DNA of 50,532 bases from JAVXNW01 sp036645575. Lineage in GTDB: Bacteria > Bacillota > Clostridia > Christensenellales > Aristaeellaceae. Shown here in pieces: positions 43,817 to 50,532 of the stretch. A model generated the notes under the pieces. It was not told the DNA's origin. It saw only the letters and a list, made by a program, of their open reading frames with translations, and searched no databases. Position 1 is the first letter of the stretch, and every line of letters begins with the position of its first letter. The position numbers and the translations under genes were made by a program. The stretch is from positions 1 to 50,532 of the forward strand of contig JAVXNW010000004.1 of assembly GCA_036645575.1 (NCBI GenBank), read 5' to 3'.

Positions 43817-44781
43817 TTTTTGATATTTCCACTCCTTGTCATATAGGCGTCCACCGAGACCACGACGAGCAGCACAAGTCCCCGGATCATCGTATTGTAA
43901 TAGCCTTGCAACCCCAGAAATGAAAGCCCTTTGTACAGCACGTAGATGAGCAATATGCCAATGACGGTGCGCAACACGCTTCCCTTTCCGCCCGTCAGCG
44001 GCGTCCCGCCCACGACCGTCGCCGCCACGCAGGTGAGCGACAGATCGGTTCCGTAGAGCACCGATCCCGCGCGCATCAGGCACACGAACATCGCCCCTGA
44101 GATGCCCGCCGCCAACCCCAGAATCGCAAAGATGCTGAACTGACTGAAGCGCACGTTGATGCCGGCCAGTTTCGCCGCGTTGTAGTTGCCACCGGTGGCG
44201 TAAAGGCCGCGTCCAAAGCGGGTATAGCGCATCACAAAGTGGGCTAGCAGCACGAGAAACCCAAAGATGTACGTCAGGTATGAAATGCCCAAGAACGTCC
44301 CTTTGCCCATCGCCACGATGAACTGATTGGTGGTCGAGATCATGTTGCCGTCGGTAAACAGCAGGCATCCGCCCTTGATGATGGTCATCATGCCCAGCGT
44401 GGCAATGAAGGGCGGAATCTTGCCCAGCACCACCACAAGCCCATTCACGCTGCCAATGAGCGTGCAGGACAAGAGCATCACGACAAACGCGGCCAGAATC
44501 CCAAAAGGCGTTTCGCCCCATTGGTTGAGCAGATAGCAAAAGAAAACCTGTCCCCATGCGAAGTTCGAGGAGAGCGATAGGTCAAACGCGCCCGTTATGA
44601 TGGCAATCGTCATGGCCAGCGCCGCCACGCCATAGATCGAAGCGTCAATCAGCACGTTTTTGATGTTGCTCAATTGTGCGAAACTGGGCTTGGCCACGAC
44701 CATGACGGCGATAAATACGAGAAACAGGATGAGTACCGGCTGCTGCTTTATGGTTCGTGCAACGCGCGAAGATTGTTTCAT
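43813..44781 (-). CDS. ABC permease B of importer 1
   Basis: The protein has 322 residues and a full set of membrane helices. Motif GAFDLSLSSNFAW deviates from the usual DLSVGS in the same way as the permease at 37157 (S-S for G-S). The loop GGTPLTGGKGSVLRTVIG contacts the ATPase. Both ends overlap: ATGA with the upstream permease and with the M81 gene. Confidence 0.88.
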   Translation of the reverse strand: MKQSSRVARTIKQQPVLILFLVFIAVMVVAKPSFAQLSNIKNVLIDASIYGVAALAMTIAIITGAFDLSLSSNFAWGQVFFCYLLNQWGETPFGILAAFVVMLLSCTLIGSVNGLVVVLGKIPPFIATLGMMTIIKGGCLLFTDGNMISTTNQFIVAMGKGTFLGISYLTYIFGFLVLLAHFVMRYTRFGRGLYATGGNYNAAKLAGINVRFSQFSIFAILGLAAGISGAMFVCLMRAGSVLYGTDLSLTCVAATVVGGTPLTGGKGSVLRTVIGILLIYVLYKGLSFLGLQGYYNTMIRGLVLLVVVSVDAYMTRSGNIKK

Positions 44782-45773
44782 GTTCCGGCCACCTCCTTTA
44801 GTTTGGCAGCCTTGTTCAAGGTGTCCAGAATCACCGCGAAGATGATTACGCCGCCACGCACGACCAGCTGCGCGTTAGAGTTCACCCCCAGCACGTTAAG
44901 GGCCGTCAGCAAAAATCCGATTACCAGCACGCCCAGCACCGTCTTCACAATGCTCCCCGCGCCGCCCGACATCGAGGTCCCGCCCACCGCGACACAGGCC
45001 ATCGCGTCCAGTTCGTAGTTGAGGCCCTGAAGCACCGACGCGGAGTTGACCCGACTGACCACCAGTACGCCCGCAAGTCCCGCGCACATGCCGCACAGCA
45101 TGTGCGACAAGAACCGCACCTGCTTGATGCGAATGCCCGCCATCTTGGCCGCGTTCATGTTGGCGCCCAAGAAATACAAGTTGCGCCCAAGCTGGGTTCG
45201 AGACAGGATCAGCTGCATGATGACGGCCACCACCACGAAAAACACGACCGGCGTCACGCCCATGCCAAAGCTCTTAAATAGGCCGGACTTGTACGCCGCC
45301 GCCTGAAACGTGCCCTTGACGACCGCCTGCGCGACCGCGCCAATGACGATCTGCATGGCAAACGTGATGATAAAGCTCTCGCCCGAACGCCCGTTGACCA
45401 CCGCCATAATCGCGCCGTTGATCCCGCCGACGATCGCGCCGACCGCAAGGCCTATGAGTAGCGCCAGAATCGCCGCATAGGCGGGCGACACGCCGGCCAC
45501 GCAGGTTCGGTTGATAAACATCATCGTGATGACCGCGGAAAGCGAGATGGTGGACCCGATGGACAAGTCCATGCCGCCGCCGATGATGGCATATGCCATG
45601 CCAATGGACGCAATGCCAATGGTCGAGTAGGCGCGCAGGATGTTCATGATGTTGTTGCCGCTCAAAAACGCGGGACGCACGGTGGTCGCCAGCGCGGTGA
45701 TGACGAGGATGGCGAGAATCATGCCCCATTCACGCAAAAAACCAACCGGATTGAGCCGTCTGCCTGTCTTCAT
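44778..45773 (-). CDS. ABC permease A of importer 1
   Basis: The protein has 331 residues. Motif GGMDLSIGSTISLS is the canonical RbsC form and GGTSMSGGAGSIVKTVLGVL forms the coupling loop. It corresponds to the permease at 38097. It follows the ATPase gene by 13 nt, and its stop overlaps permease B. Confidence 0.88.
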   Translation of the reverse strand: MKTGRRLNPVGFLREWGMILAILVITALATTVRPAFLSGNNIMNILRAYSTIGIASIGMAYAIIGGGMDLSIGSTISLSAVITMMFINRTCVAGVSPAYAAILALLIGLAVGAIVGGINGAIMAVVNGRSGESFIITFAMQIVIGAVAQAVVKGTFQAAAYKSGLFKSFGMGVTPVVFFVVVAVIMQLILSRTQLGRNLYFLGANMNAAKMAGIRIKQVRFLSHMLCGMCAGLAGVLVVSRVNSASVLQGLNYELDAMACVAVGGTSMSGGAGSIVKTVLGVLVIGFLLTALNVLGVNSNAQLVVRGGVIIFAVILDTLNKAAKLKEVAGT

Positions 45774-45786
45774 GTACTCACCACCC

Positions 45787-47271
45787 TTAATTTTTGACAG
45801 CGAGCGCCATTACCGCAGCGGGCGTCGCCTCTTCACGGCTCAATTCTCCGACCTTCCTCCCGCCGCTGAGCACCACGACGCGGTCGGACATGCCCAGCAC
45901 CTCGGGAAGTTCGGAGGAGATCATGATGATGGCCTTGCCCTCTGCGGCCAGCCTGTTCATCAGCAGGTAAATCTCATACTTCGCGCCCACGTCGATGCCG
46001 CGCGTGGGTTCGTCCAGAATGAGGATGTCCACGTCGGAAAACAGCCACTTGGCAAAGACCACCTTTTGCTGATTTCCGCCCGACAAATTCATCGCAAGCT
46101 GCTTAATCGACGGGGTCTTGACGTTCAATTCATGCGCGTATTGCGTCGCCAGCGCCAGTTCCTTGGAGACGGACAACAGCCCATTTTTCTTGACCCTCGG
46201 GAGGTTCGTGACCGTGATGTTGCGCGCAAGGTCATACCCCAGCACAAGGCCGGTCTCCTTGCGGTCTTCTGTCAGGAGGCCAACGCCGTGCCTTTTCCCG
46301 TCGCAGGTGGAGTGAAGCACCGTCTTTACCCCGTTAATCTCCAAGGTGCCTCGGTCAAACTTTTCCGCGCCAAAAATGACTTCGGCGGTCTCGGTGCGTC
46401 CGGAGGATACAAGGCCCGCGATCCCCAATATCTCGCCGCGCCGCAGTTCAAAGGAAATGTCCTCGATCACGCCGTTTCGCGTAATGCCCGCAAGTTTGAG
46501 CACCACTTCGCCAATTGGGCAATCCTTGCGCGGATATTCCATATCGACGCTGCGCCCCACCATTCGCTCGATGATCTGCGCCTGCGTAAACGCCTGCGTG
46601 GGTCGGGTCTCTATGACGCTTCCGTCGCGCAAAATCGTGGCGGTATCGCACAGTTGAAAGATCTCATCTAATTTATGGGATATATAGATGAACGTAATGC
46701 CGCGTGCGCGCATCTTCTCAATGATGCCAAACAACTTTTCCGCCTCGTCCGACGTGAGCGAAGAAGTCGGTTCATCCATCACCACAATCCGCGCGTCGTA
46801 GGACAGCACCTTGGCGATTTCGACCAGTTGCCTTTGTGCGGCGCTCAGGTTTTCCACCTTTTCCGTCGCCGCAAAGCCAAAACCGAAGCCATCCAGCAGC
46901 GCTTGTGCATCCCGGTTGATTGCCTTCCACGCGACGCACAGGCCTTTTTTTTGCAATTGACCGATGTATATATTCTCAGCGACGCTGAGCGTGTTGACGA
47001 GATTGCACTCCTGAAAGATGAGGCCAATGCCCTTGTTCCGGGCGTCAACCGTGTCCCTGATGACCGTCTTGTGGCCATTGAGCCAAATTTCCCCCGAATC
47101 GGCCTGATATACGCCGTCTAATATCTTCATCAGCGTGGACTTTCCCGCGCCATTTTCCCCGACCAACGCGTGAACTTCCGCGCGTTTGACGCGCAAGTTC
47201 ACCTTGTCAAGGGCAATGACGCCGGGAAATGTCTTGGTGATTTCCTTCATTTCCAGAATGTAATCGTCCAT
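45787..47271 (-). CDS. ABC transporter ATPase of importer 1 (two NBDs)
   Basis: From ATG 47271 (AGGAAGGAG upstream) the protein has 494 residues. First P-loop GENGAGKST, VMDEPTSSLT; second degenerate P-loop GLVSSGRTE, LSGGNQQK and LILDEPTRGID. It shares long stretches with the ATPase at 39097, starting with ILEM and ITKTFPGV. It is expressed after the binding-protein gene, from which it is separated by 261 nt with two hairpins. Confidence 0.93.
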   Translation of the reverse strand: MDDYILEMKEITKTFPGVIALDKVNLRVKRAEVHALVGENGAGKSTLMKILDGVYQADSGEIWLNGHKTVIRDTVDARNKGIGLIFQECNLVNTLSVAENIYIGQLQKKGLCVAWKAINRDAQALLDGFGFGFAATEKVENLSAAQRQLVEIAKVLSYDARIVVMDEPTSSLTSDEAEKLFGIIEKMRARGITFIYISHKLDEIFQLCDTATILRDGSVIETRPTQAFTQAQIIERMVGRSVDMEYPRKDCPIGEVVLKLAGITRNGVIEDISFELRRGEILGIAGLVSSGRTETAEVIFGAEKFDRGTLEINGVKTVLHSTCDGKRHGVGLLTEDRKETGLVLGYDLARNITVTNLPRVKKNGLLSVSKELALATQYAHELNVKTPSIKQLAMNLSGGNQQKVVFAKWLFSDVDILILDEPTRGIDVGAKYEIYLLMNRLAAEGKAIIMISSELPEVLGMSDRVVVLSGGRKVGELSREEATPAAVMALAVKN

Positions 47272-47297
47272 GGCGGACTCCTTCCTGGGCCGAAGCG

Positions 47298-47481
47298 GGT
47301 GCGCAGGGAAAGCCATTCTCCCCGCGCACCCACCGGTCATTGGGCACTGAGCGAACCAGCTAGGCGATGTTATGCGCGTAAAAATATGAACGCAATCAAA
47401 GGCTAGGCGGATTATTCGGCCACGCGAGGTGCGTGGGTGGGCGGCGCGAAGGCGCTACGCTACGAAAACCAGCCTTCGCGC
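47298..47481 (-). other. Two intercistronic hairpins between binding-protein and ATPase genes
   Basis: GGGTGCGC (47298-47305) pairs with GCGCACCC (47324-47331), extended by GGGA/TCCC. GCGCGAAGGC (47444-47453) pairs with GCCTTCGCGC (47472-47481). No T-run follows, so they probably protect the upstream message and lower downstream expression, a common arrangement after binding-protein genes. Confidence 0.55.
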
Positions 47482-47532
47482 GAGGCGAAAAATCTGCCGA
47501 AAAATGCGCTTTCCGTTCGCCTAAAACCCATC

Positions 47533-48486
47533 TTAGGAGAACCAGTTGAATTGATCCTTGGTGTCGGGATAGGCGACCGGCGTGGGCAGGCGCGTCCAGC
47601 CCTTTTCCGCGGTGCCCTTGATGGCGCCGTACAGCGTCTCAACCGCCAATTTGGCCTCGGCGACCGGGTCCTGCGTAGAGCACGCGGACAGCCAGCCGGA
47701 CGCCATGGCGTCGTAGAGGATCTGGTTGGAACCCATGGCAACGATGGACACGTCGCCGGGCTTAAGGCCTGCGGCTTCGAGCGCGGACATGACGCCGGTC
47801 AACATGCCGCCATCGTGCGACACGATGCAGTCGATCTTTCCGCCCTGAGCGGTTATGCCGTAAGCGGTCAACATGTCGGTCATCTTGGTCATGCCAAGCT
47901 CCGCCTGGAAGTTGCAGTCCTGCCTGTCCAGCCAGACATATTCGCTGCCAAGGTCCTCGGCCAGCGCCTTGTTGATCTGAATGGTCTGCATGTGTCCCGC
48001 AGTGCCTTCAATGCCTACGAGGTTGCAGCCGGTCGGGAACATCTCCTTGAGGGTGCTGGCAATGGTATGGCCGTGCGAGGCGGCGTCCGGGCCCACATAA
48101 TAGTTCATGCCCACCGATGCGATCTCATCTCCGGGATAGGCGTTGACGCCCACCCACGCAATGCCGCCCGCGTTGAGCGCTTCAATGACGGGCAGCGCGC
48201 CTTCAACGTCCGCCGGGAAGTACAGGAACCCGTCATAGCCTTCCGCAAGGGCAAGGTTGGCGTGTTCAAGCTGCGTCTGCTGGTTTCCCGCACCGTCCAG
48301 AATGGTCAACTCCATGCCCAGTTCCTTGGCCGTGGCGATCGCCGAAGGATTGTAGGCCGCGCAGTACGGCGCGGTGTAGTAGGCATTCGACAGCATGATC
48401 CGCAGGGGCTTGTCCTGCGCGTAACCAACGCCTGCCATAGACACAGCCAGAACCAGTACAAGGCACATCGTCGCAAATCTCTTCAT
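47533..48486 (-). CDS. ABC transporter substrate-binding protein of importer 1
   Basis: From ATG 48486 (GTGGAGGCG upstream) the protein has 317 residues. A signal peptide likely ends at GYA (residue 23) and no lipobox is present. The periplasmic-binding fold shows SNAYYTAPYCAAYNPSAIAT, DGFLYFPADVEGALPVIEAL and IVSHDGGMLTGVMSALEAAG. It is the first gene of the array, behind the strong promoter at 48778. It is homologous to the binding protein at 36162 (shared AYYTAPY). Ligand unknown. Confidence 0.9.
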   Translation of the reverse strand: MKRFATMCLVLVLAVSMAGVGYAQDKPLRIMLSNAYYTAPYCAAYNPSAIATAKELGMELTILDGAGNQQTQLEHANLALAEGYDGFLYFPADVEGALPVIEALNAGGIAWVGVNAYPGDEIASVGMNYYVGPDAASHGHTIASTLKEMFPTGCNLVGIEGTAGHMQTIQINKALAEDLGSEYVWLDRQDCNFQAELGMTKMTDMLTAYGITAQGGKIDCIVSHDGGMLTGVMSALEAAGLKPGDVSIVAMGSNQILYDAMASGWLSACSTQDPVAEAKLAVETLYGAIKGTAEKGWTRLPTPVAYPDTKDQFNWFS

Positions 48487-48598
48487 TTTCTTCGCCTCCA
48501 CTTATATTCTATTTGCAGACGCGCTTTTTCCCTACGCATCGCACAAATCACGCCGGCCCCTGCTGATTGAAAGGGGGATCCAGATTCGACCCGAATGA

Positions 48599-48626
48599 TT
48601 TAATCGTTTAAATTTAATCGTTTAAA
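48599..48626. promoter_or_regulatory. Two tandem LacI-type operator-like sequences TTTAATCGTTTAAA
   Basis: Perfect copies abut at 48599-48612 and 48613-48626. Each is a near-palindrome TTTAAnCGnTTAAA with the central CG typical of LacI-family operators. They lie about 145-172 nt downstream of the predicted start of the array transcript, so binding could block elongation, or they could serve a nearer promoter. Confidence 0.65.
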
Positions 48627-48777
48627 TTCTGCTTCGGAACAACATGCTCGGCCTCTTTTTGGGGCAGTTTCCCGGCGTCCGGAGGATTCGTATTTATCTC
48701 GTAACGATTCTCGACACATAATTGGAGCTTTTTACAATACAGTCGGCGTTTTTTAAGGCTAACTTGCCTTTTCTCGT

Positions 48778-48806
48778 ATTATATTCCCCATTTCATTCCC
48801 TGTCAA
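48778..48806 (-). promoter_or_regulatory. Consensus promoter of the transporter array
   Basis: On the minus strand TTGACA (48806-48801) and TATAAT (48783-48778) are both perfect, spacer 17 nt. Transcription would start near 48771. Confidence 0.75.
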
Positions 48807-48905
48807 GGGTTTCAGCAAAATTTTTATATGCCCTCTGATTGTTAAACCATCGTTTATTTTTCTGTCACAAGCGCTTATTTTGTTCCGCTATTCACGAAAC
48901 CACGC

Positions 48906-48933
48906 TTGACATATCTTGTGTATAAACTATAAT
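48906..48933 (+). promoter_or_regulatory. Promoter of the LacI-family regulator
   Basis: TTGACA (48906-48911) and TATAAT (48928-48933) with a 16-nt spacer, 32 nt before the start codon. Confidence 0.75.
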
Positions 48934-48965
48934 TATCCCATCAACGACAAGGCGGTTATGTCCAC

Positions 48966-50012
48966 ATGACGAGTATGAAGGATGTCTCGCGACATGCCGG
49001 GGTCTCGATTGCGACGGTCTCTAACGTCATCACAGGCAAGCGCGTGGTTAGCAACAACGTGAAGCGACAGGTGCTCAATTCAATCGAGGCGCTGGACTAT
49101 CAGGTCAATCTGGTGGCGCGTGGGCTCAAGATGCAGCGCACGAATACCCTCGGTCTGGTACTTCCGGACGCCACAAAGCTCTTTTTTCAACGGGTCATCA
49201 GCGGCATTTTGGACGTCGCCTTTGCCAATGGCTACTACGTCAACGTACTCAACAGCGCCTATAATTTTCACACCGAGCAGTTGCTCATCGACACCCTCAA
49301 AGGCAGCCGTGTAGACGGAATCATTCTGGATTCCTGCGTGGACATGAAGGAATCGGCGCGCTGGGCCGCCATCCTGTCGGGTGAGGACAAGCCAATGCCC
49401 CCGGTGATTTCCCTTGAAAACATGCTGGATCCCGCGCGCATCTGCTCTGTCACGGTCGACAACGCCTACTACAGCGGCCTCATCACGCAACACTTGATTG
49501 ACTGCGGTCGCAGGCACATTTTATACATTGCCGGGCCGCTATATCTTGAACACGAGCACGCGCATTTCGATGGGTATCGAGCCTGTCTACACAAAAACGG
49601 TTTGGACGTCCAGCCGGAACTTGTGAAAAGCGGTCCGTATCTGTCGGAATCGGGCTATATCGCCGTGGGGGAAACACTCGACGCGGGACTGCCCTTTGAC
49701 GCGGTGCAGGCCTCCAGCGACCAAGCGGCAATCGGCGCGACCAAGCTTCTGAAAGAGCGTGGCTTCCGAATCCCGGAGGATGTCGCGGTATGCGGCTTTG
49801 ACAACCTGTTCCCCAGCACCCTTGTCTCCCCCGCCATCACCACGGTGAGCGTGCCCAATTACGAAATGGGCGCGGTCGCCGTGCGTGAATTGATCCGCCA
49901 GATCGAAGAAAAAAGTGCGCAACCGGTGATTACGCGGTTGGACGCGCACATGGTGTTGCGTGCGTCGTCCTGCCCGAGCGCGCAGTCGGCATGGGATCTA
50001 TCCAGCTGGTGA
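48966..50012 (+). CDS. LacI/GalR-family transcriptional regulator
   Basis: The protein has 348 residues with AAGGCGG before ATG 48966. N-terminal helix-turn-helix and hinge (MKDVSRHAGVSIATVSNVIT at 4-23, ALDYQVNLVARGLK), then a periplasmic-binding-like effector domain (NTLGLVLPDATKLFFQRVIS, DVAVCGFDN near 285, PAITTVSVPNYEMGAVAVRE). It is divergent from the transporter array at 36162-48486 and probably represses it through the TTTAATCGTTTAAA sites, with release by an imported ligand. This is by family analogy; the ligand is unknown. Confidence 0.92.
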   Translation: MTSMKDVSRHAGVSIATVSNVITGKRVVSNNVKRQVLNSIEALDYQVNLVARGLKMQRTNTLGLVLPDATKLFFQRVISGILDVAFANGYYVNVLNSAYNFHTEQLLIDTLKGSRVDGIILDSCVDMKESARWAAILSGEDKPMPPVISLENMLDPARICSVTVDNAYYSGLITQHLIDCGRRHILYIAGPLYLEHEHAHFDGYRACLHKNGLDVQPELVKSGPYLSESGYIAVGETLDAGLPFDAVQASSDQAAIGATKLLKERGFRIPEDVAVCGFDNLFPSTLVSPAITTVSVPNYEMGAVAVRELIRQIEEKSAQPVITRLDAHMVLRASSCPSAQSAWDLSSW

Positions 50013-50133
50013 CGCCGCTCCCCCTTGAACAATTAACCATTTCACCATAACTTTGCCCACGCCGCTTCGTCTAATCAACAGAGGTTTTTTTAATTTATCC
50101 ATTTATCGAGGATACGAACGACGAAAGAGGGAC

Positions 50134-50532
50134 ATGCAGTTGAAGCGGGTTTTTGCGGTTTTTTTGGTGTTGGCGCTGGTTCTTTCCGGGACGTGCGCGT
50201 ATGCGGCGGACTTGTCGGGGGACGCAGCGGCGAATGCGGCGCTTTCTGGCGAGGCGCTTGCGCAGGTGCAGGAGCGGCTGATTGCGCTGGGGTTTCTGGA
50301 GGGCGAGGCCGACGGGAAACTGGGCAAGCACACGCAGGCCGCCCTGCACACGTGTAAGGCCGCCCTGCGCAAGGCGGGTTATTCGGTTTCGCAGGGCGAT
50401 GGCCCCGACCAGGAGACGCTTCAGTTGCTAAACGACGAGGCGGTTTGCGAAAAGCTGTCGACGCTTGCGCCGGGCGACACGGGGACGGCAGTTGAAAAAA
50501 TGCAGGGGCGACTGGAGGAACTGGGGTTTCTC
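50134..50532 (+). CDS. Secreted protein with peptidoglycan-binding-like repeats, N-terminal part
   Basis: The frame starts at ATG 50134 (AAGAGGG upstream) and runs open to the window edge, 133 codons. A signal peptide is clear (MQLKRVFAVFLVLALVLSGT, cleavage near CAYA). Then a PG_binding_1-type repeat is visible (QVQERLIALGFLEGEADGKL), and a second repeat begins at EKMQGRLEELGFL. Such domains tether enzymes to the cell wall; any catalytic domain lies beyond the window. A T-rich stretch and a weak TTGAAC (50025-50030) precede it, in a 121-nt gap after the LacI gene. Confidence 0.75.
   Translation, partial: MQLKRVFAVFLVLALVLSGTCAYAADLSGDAAANAALSGEALAQVQERLIALGFLEGEADGKLGKHTQAALHTCKAALRKAGYSVSQGDGPDQETLQLLNDEAVCEKLSTLAPGDTGTAVEKMQGRLEELGFL

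Larger units (their letters stand above)
48487..48965. promoter_or_regulatory. Divergent control region between the array and its LacI-type regulator
   Basis: This 479-bp gap has no gene. It holds near-consensus promoters for both strands, two tandem LacI-type operator-like sites inside the transcribed leader of the array, and a third, weaker inverted repeat TAAACCATCGTTTA at 48843-48856. A predicted leader of about 285 nt runs from about 48771 to the binding-protein start. I see no riboswitch motif I can name. Confidence 0.6.

Noticed and set aside
42398..44557. 719-codon frame fusing a permease-like region to the M81 enzyme
   Set aside because: The first about 247 codons lie out of frame over the permease gene and look like shadow sequence; the M81 start at 43816 forms a normal ATGA overlap.
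48502..48965. Riboswitch in the long leader of the transporter array
   Set aside because: No known aptamer motif was recognised, and the LacI-type sites already offer an explanation for control.

Overview
The window is GC-rich bacterial chromosome with genes packed on both strands and good Shine-Dalgarno sites. Gene content (MocR regulator, YesM/YesN-type two-component system, AraC and LacI regulators, indolepyruvate:ferredoxin oxidoreductase, many RbsC-type sugar ABC transporters, coaD next to rsmD) points to a high-GC anaerobic member of the Clostridia, possibly Christensenellales-like. This is an inference from gene content; no rRNA or other phylogenetic marker was tested. No rRNA, tRNA, insertion sequence or CRISPR array was seen.

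Layout. 1-3905: end of a MocR-type aminotransferase, a Myb/SANT-like DNA-binding protein, and an EamA transporter plus FGGY (xylulokinase-like) kinase operon. 4118-10414: an F-type ATP synthase operon on the minus strand (I-B-E-F-H-A-G-D-C) with a delta subunit reduced to its C-terminal domain. 10630-14585: histidine kinase, AraC-type response regulator and a sugar-binding-protein homologue, next to a minus-strand ATPase-permease-binding-protein ABC operon (14829-18358). 18577-21535: plus-strand aminopeptidase C and a secreted caspase-like protein with Ig-like and EF-hand-like segments. 21622-28051: minus-strand PHP phosphoesterase, AraD, a coiled-coil protein, coaD, rsmD, a membrane protein, 5-formyl-THF cyclo-ligase, alanine racemase and an ACT-domain protein. 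28120-33156: arylpyruvate module (two phenylacetate-CoA ligases flanking iorA/iorB). 33402-36083: glnS and a CmpB-type membrane protein with a pentapeptide-repeat tail.

36162-48486 is the most unusual region. Two complete, paralogous ABC importers lie on one strand, each with a binding protein, a double-NBD ATPase and two different permeases. They bracket three enzymes or binding proteins: an M81/MlrC-like hydrolase, a creatinase-like M24 protein that has lost its metal ligands, and an ASRT-type small-molecule-binding protein. A divergent LacI-family regulator (48966-50012) faces the array. Between them are near-consensus divergent promoters and two perfect tandem 14-bp LacI-type operator-like sequences. 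This looks like a regulated uptake and hydrolysis system for an unidentified small compound. The window ends inside a secreted protein with peptidoglycan-binding-like repeats.
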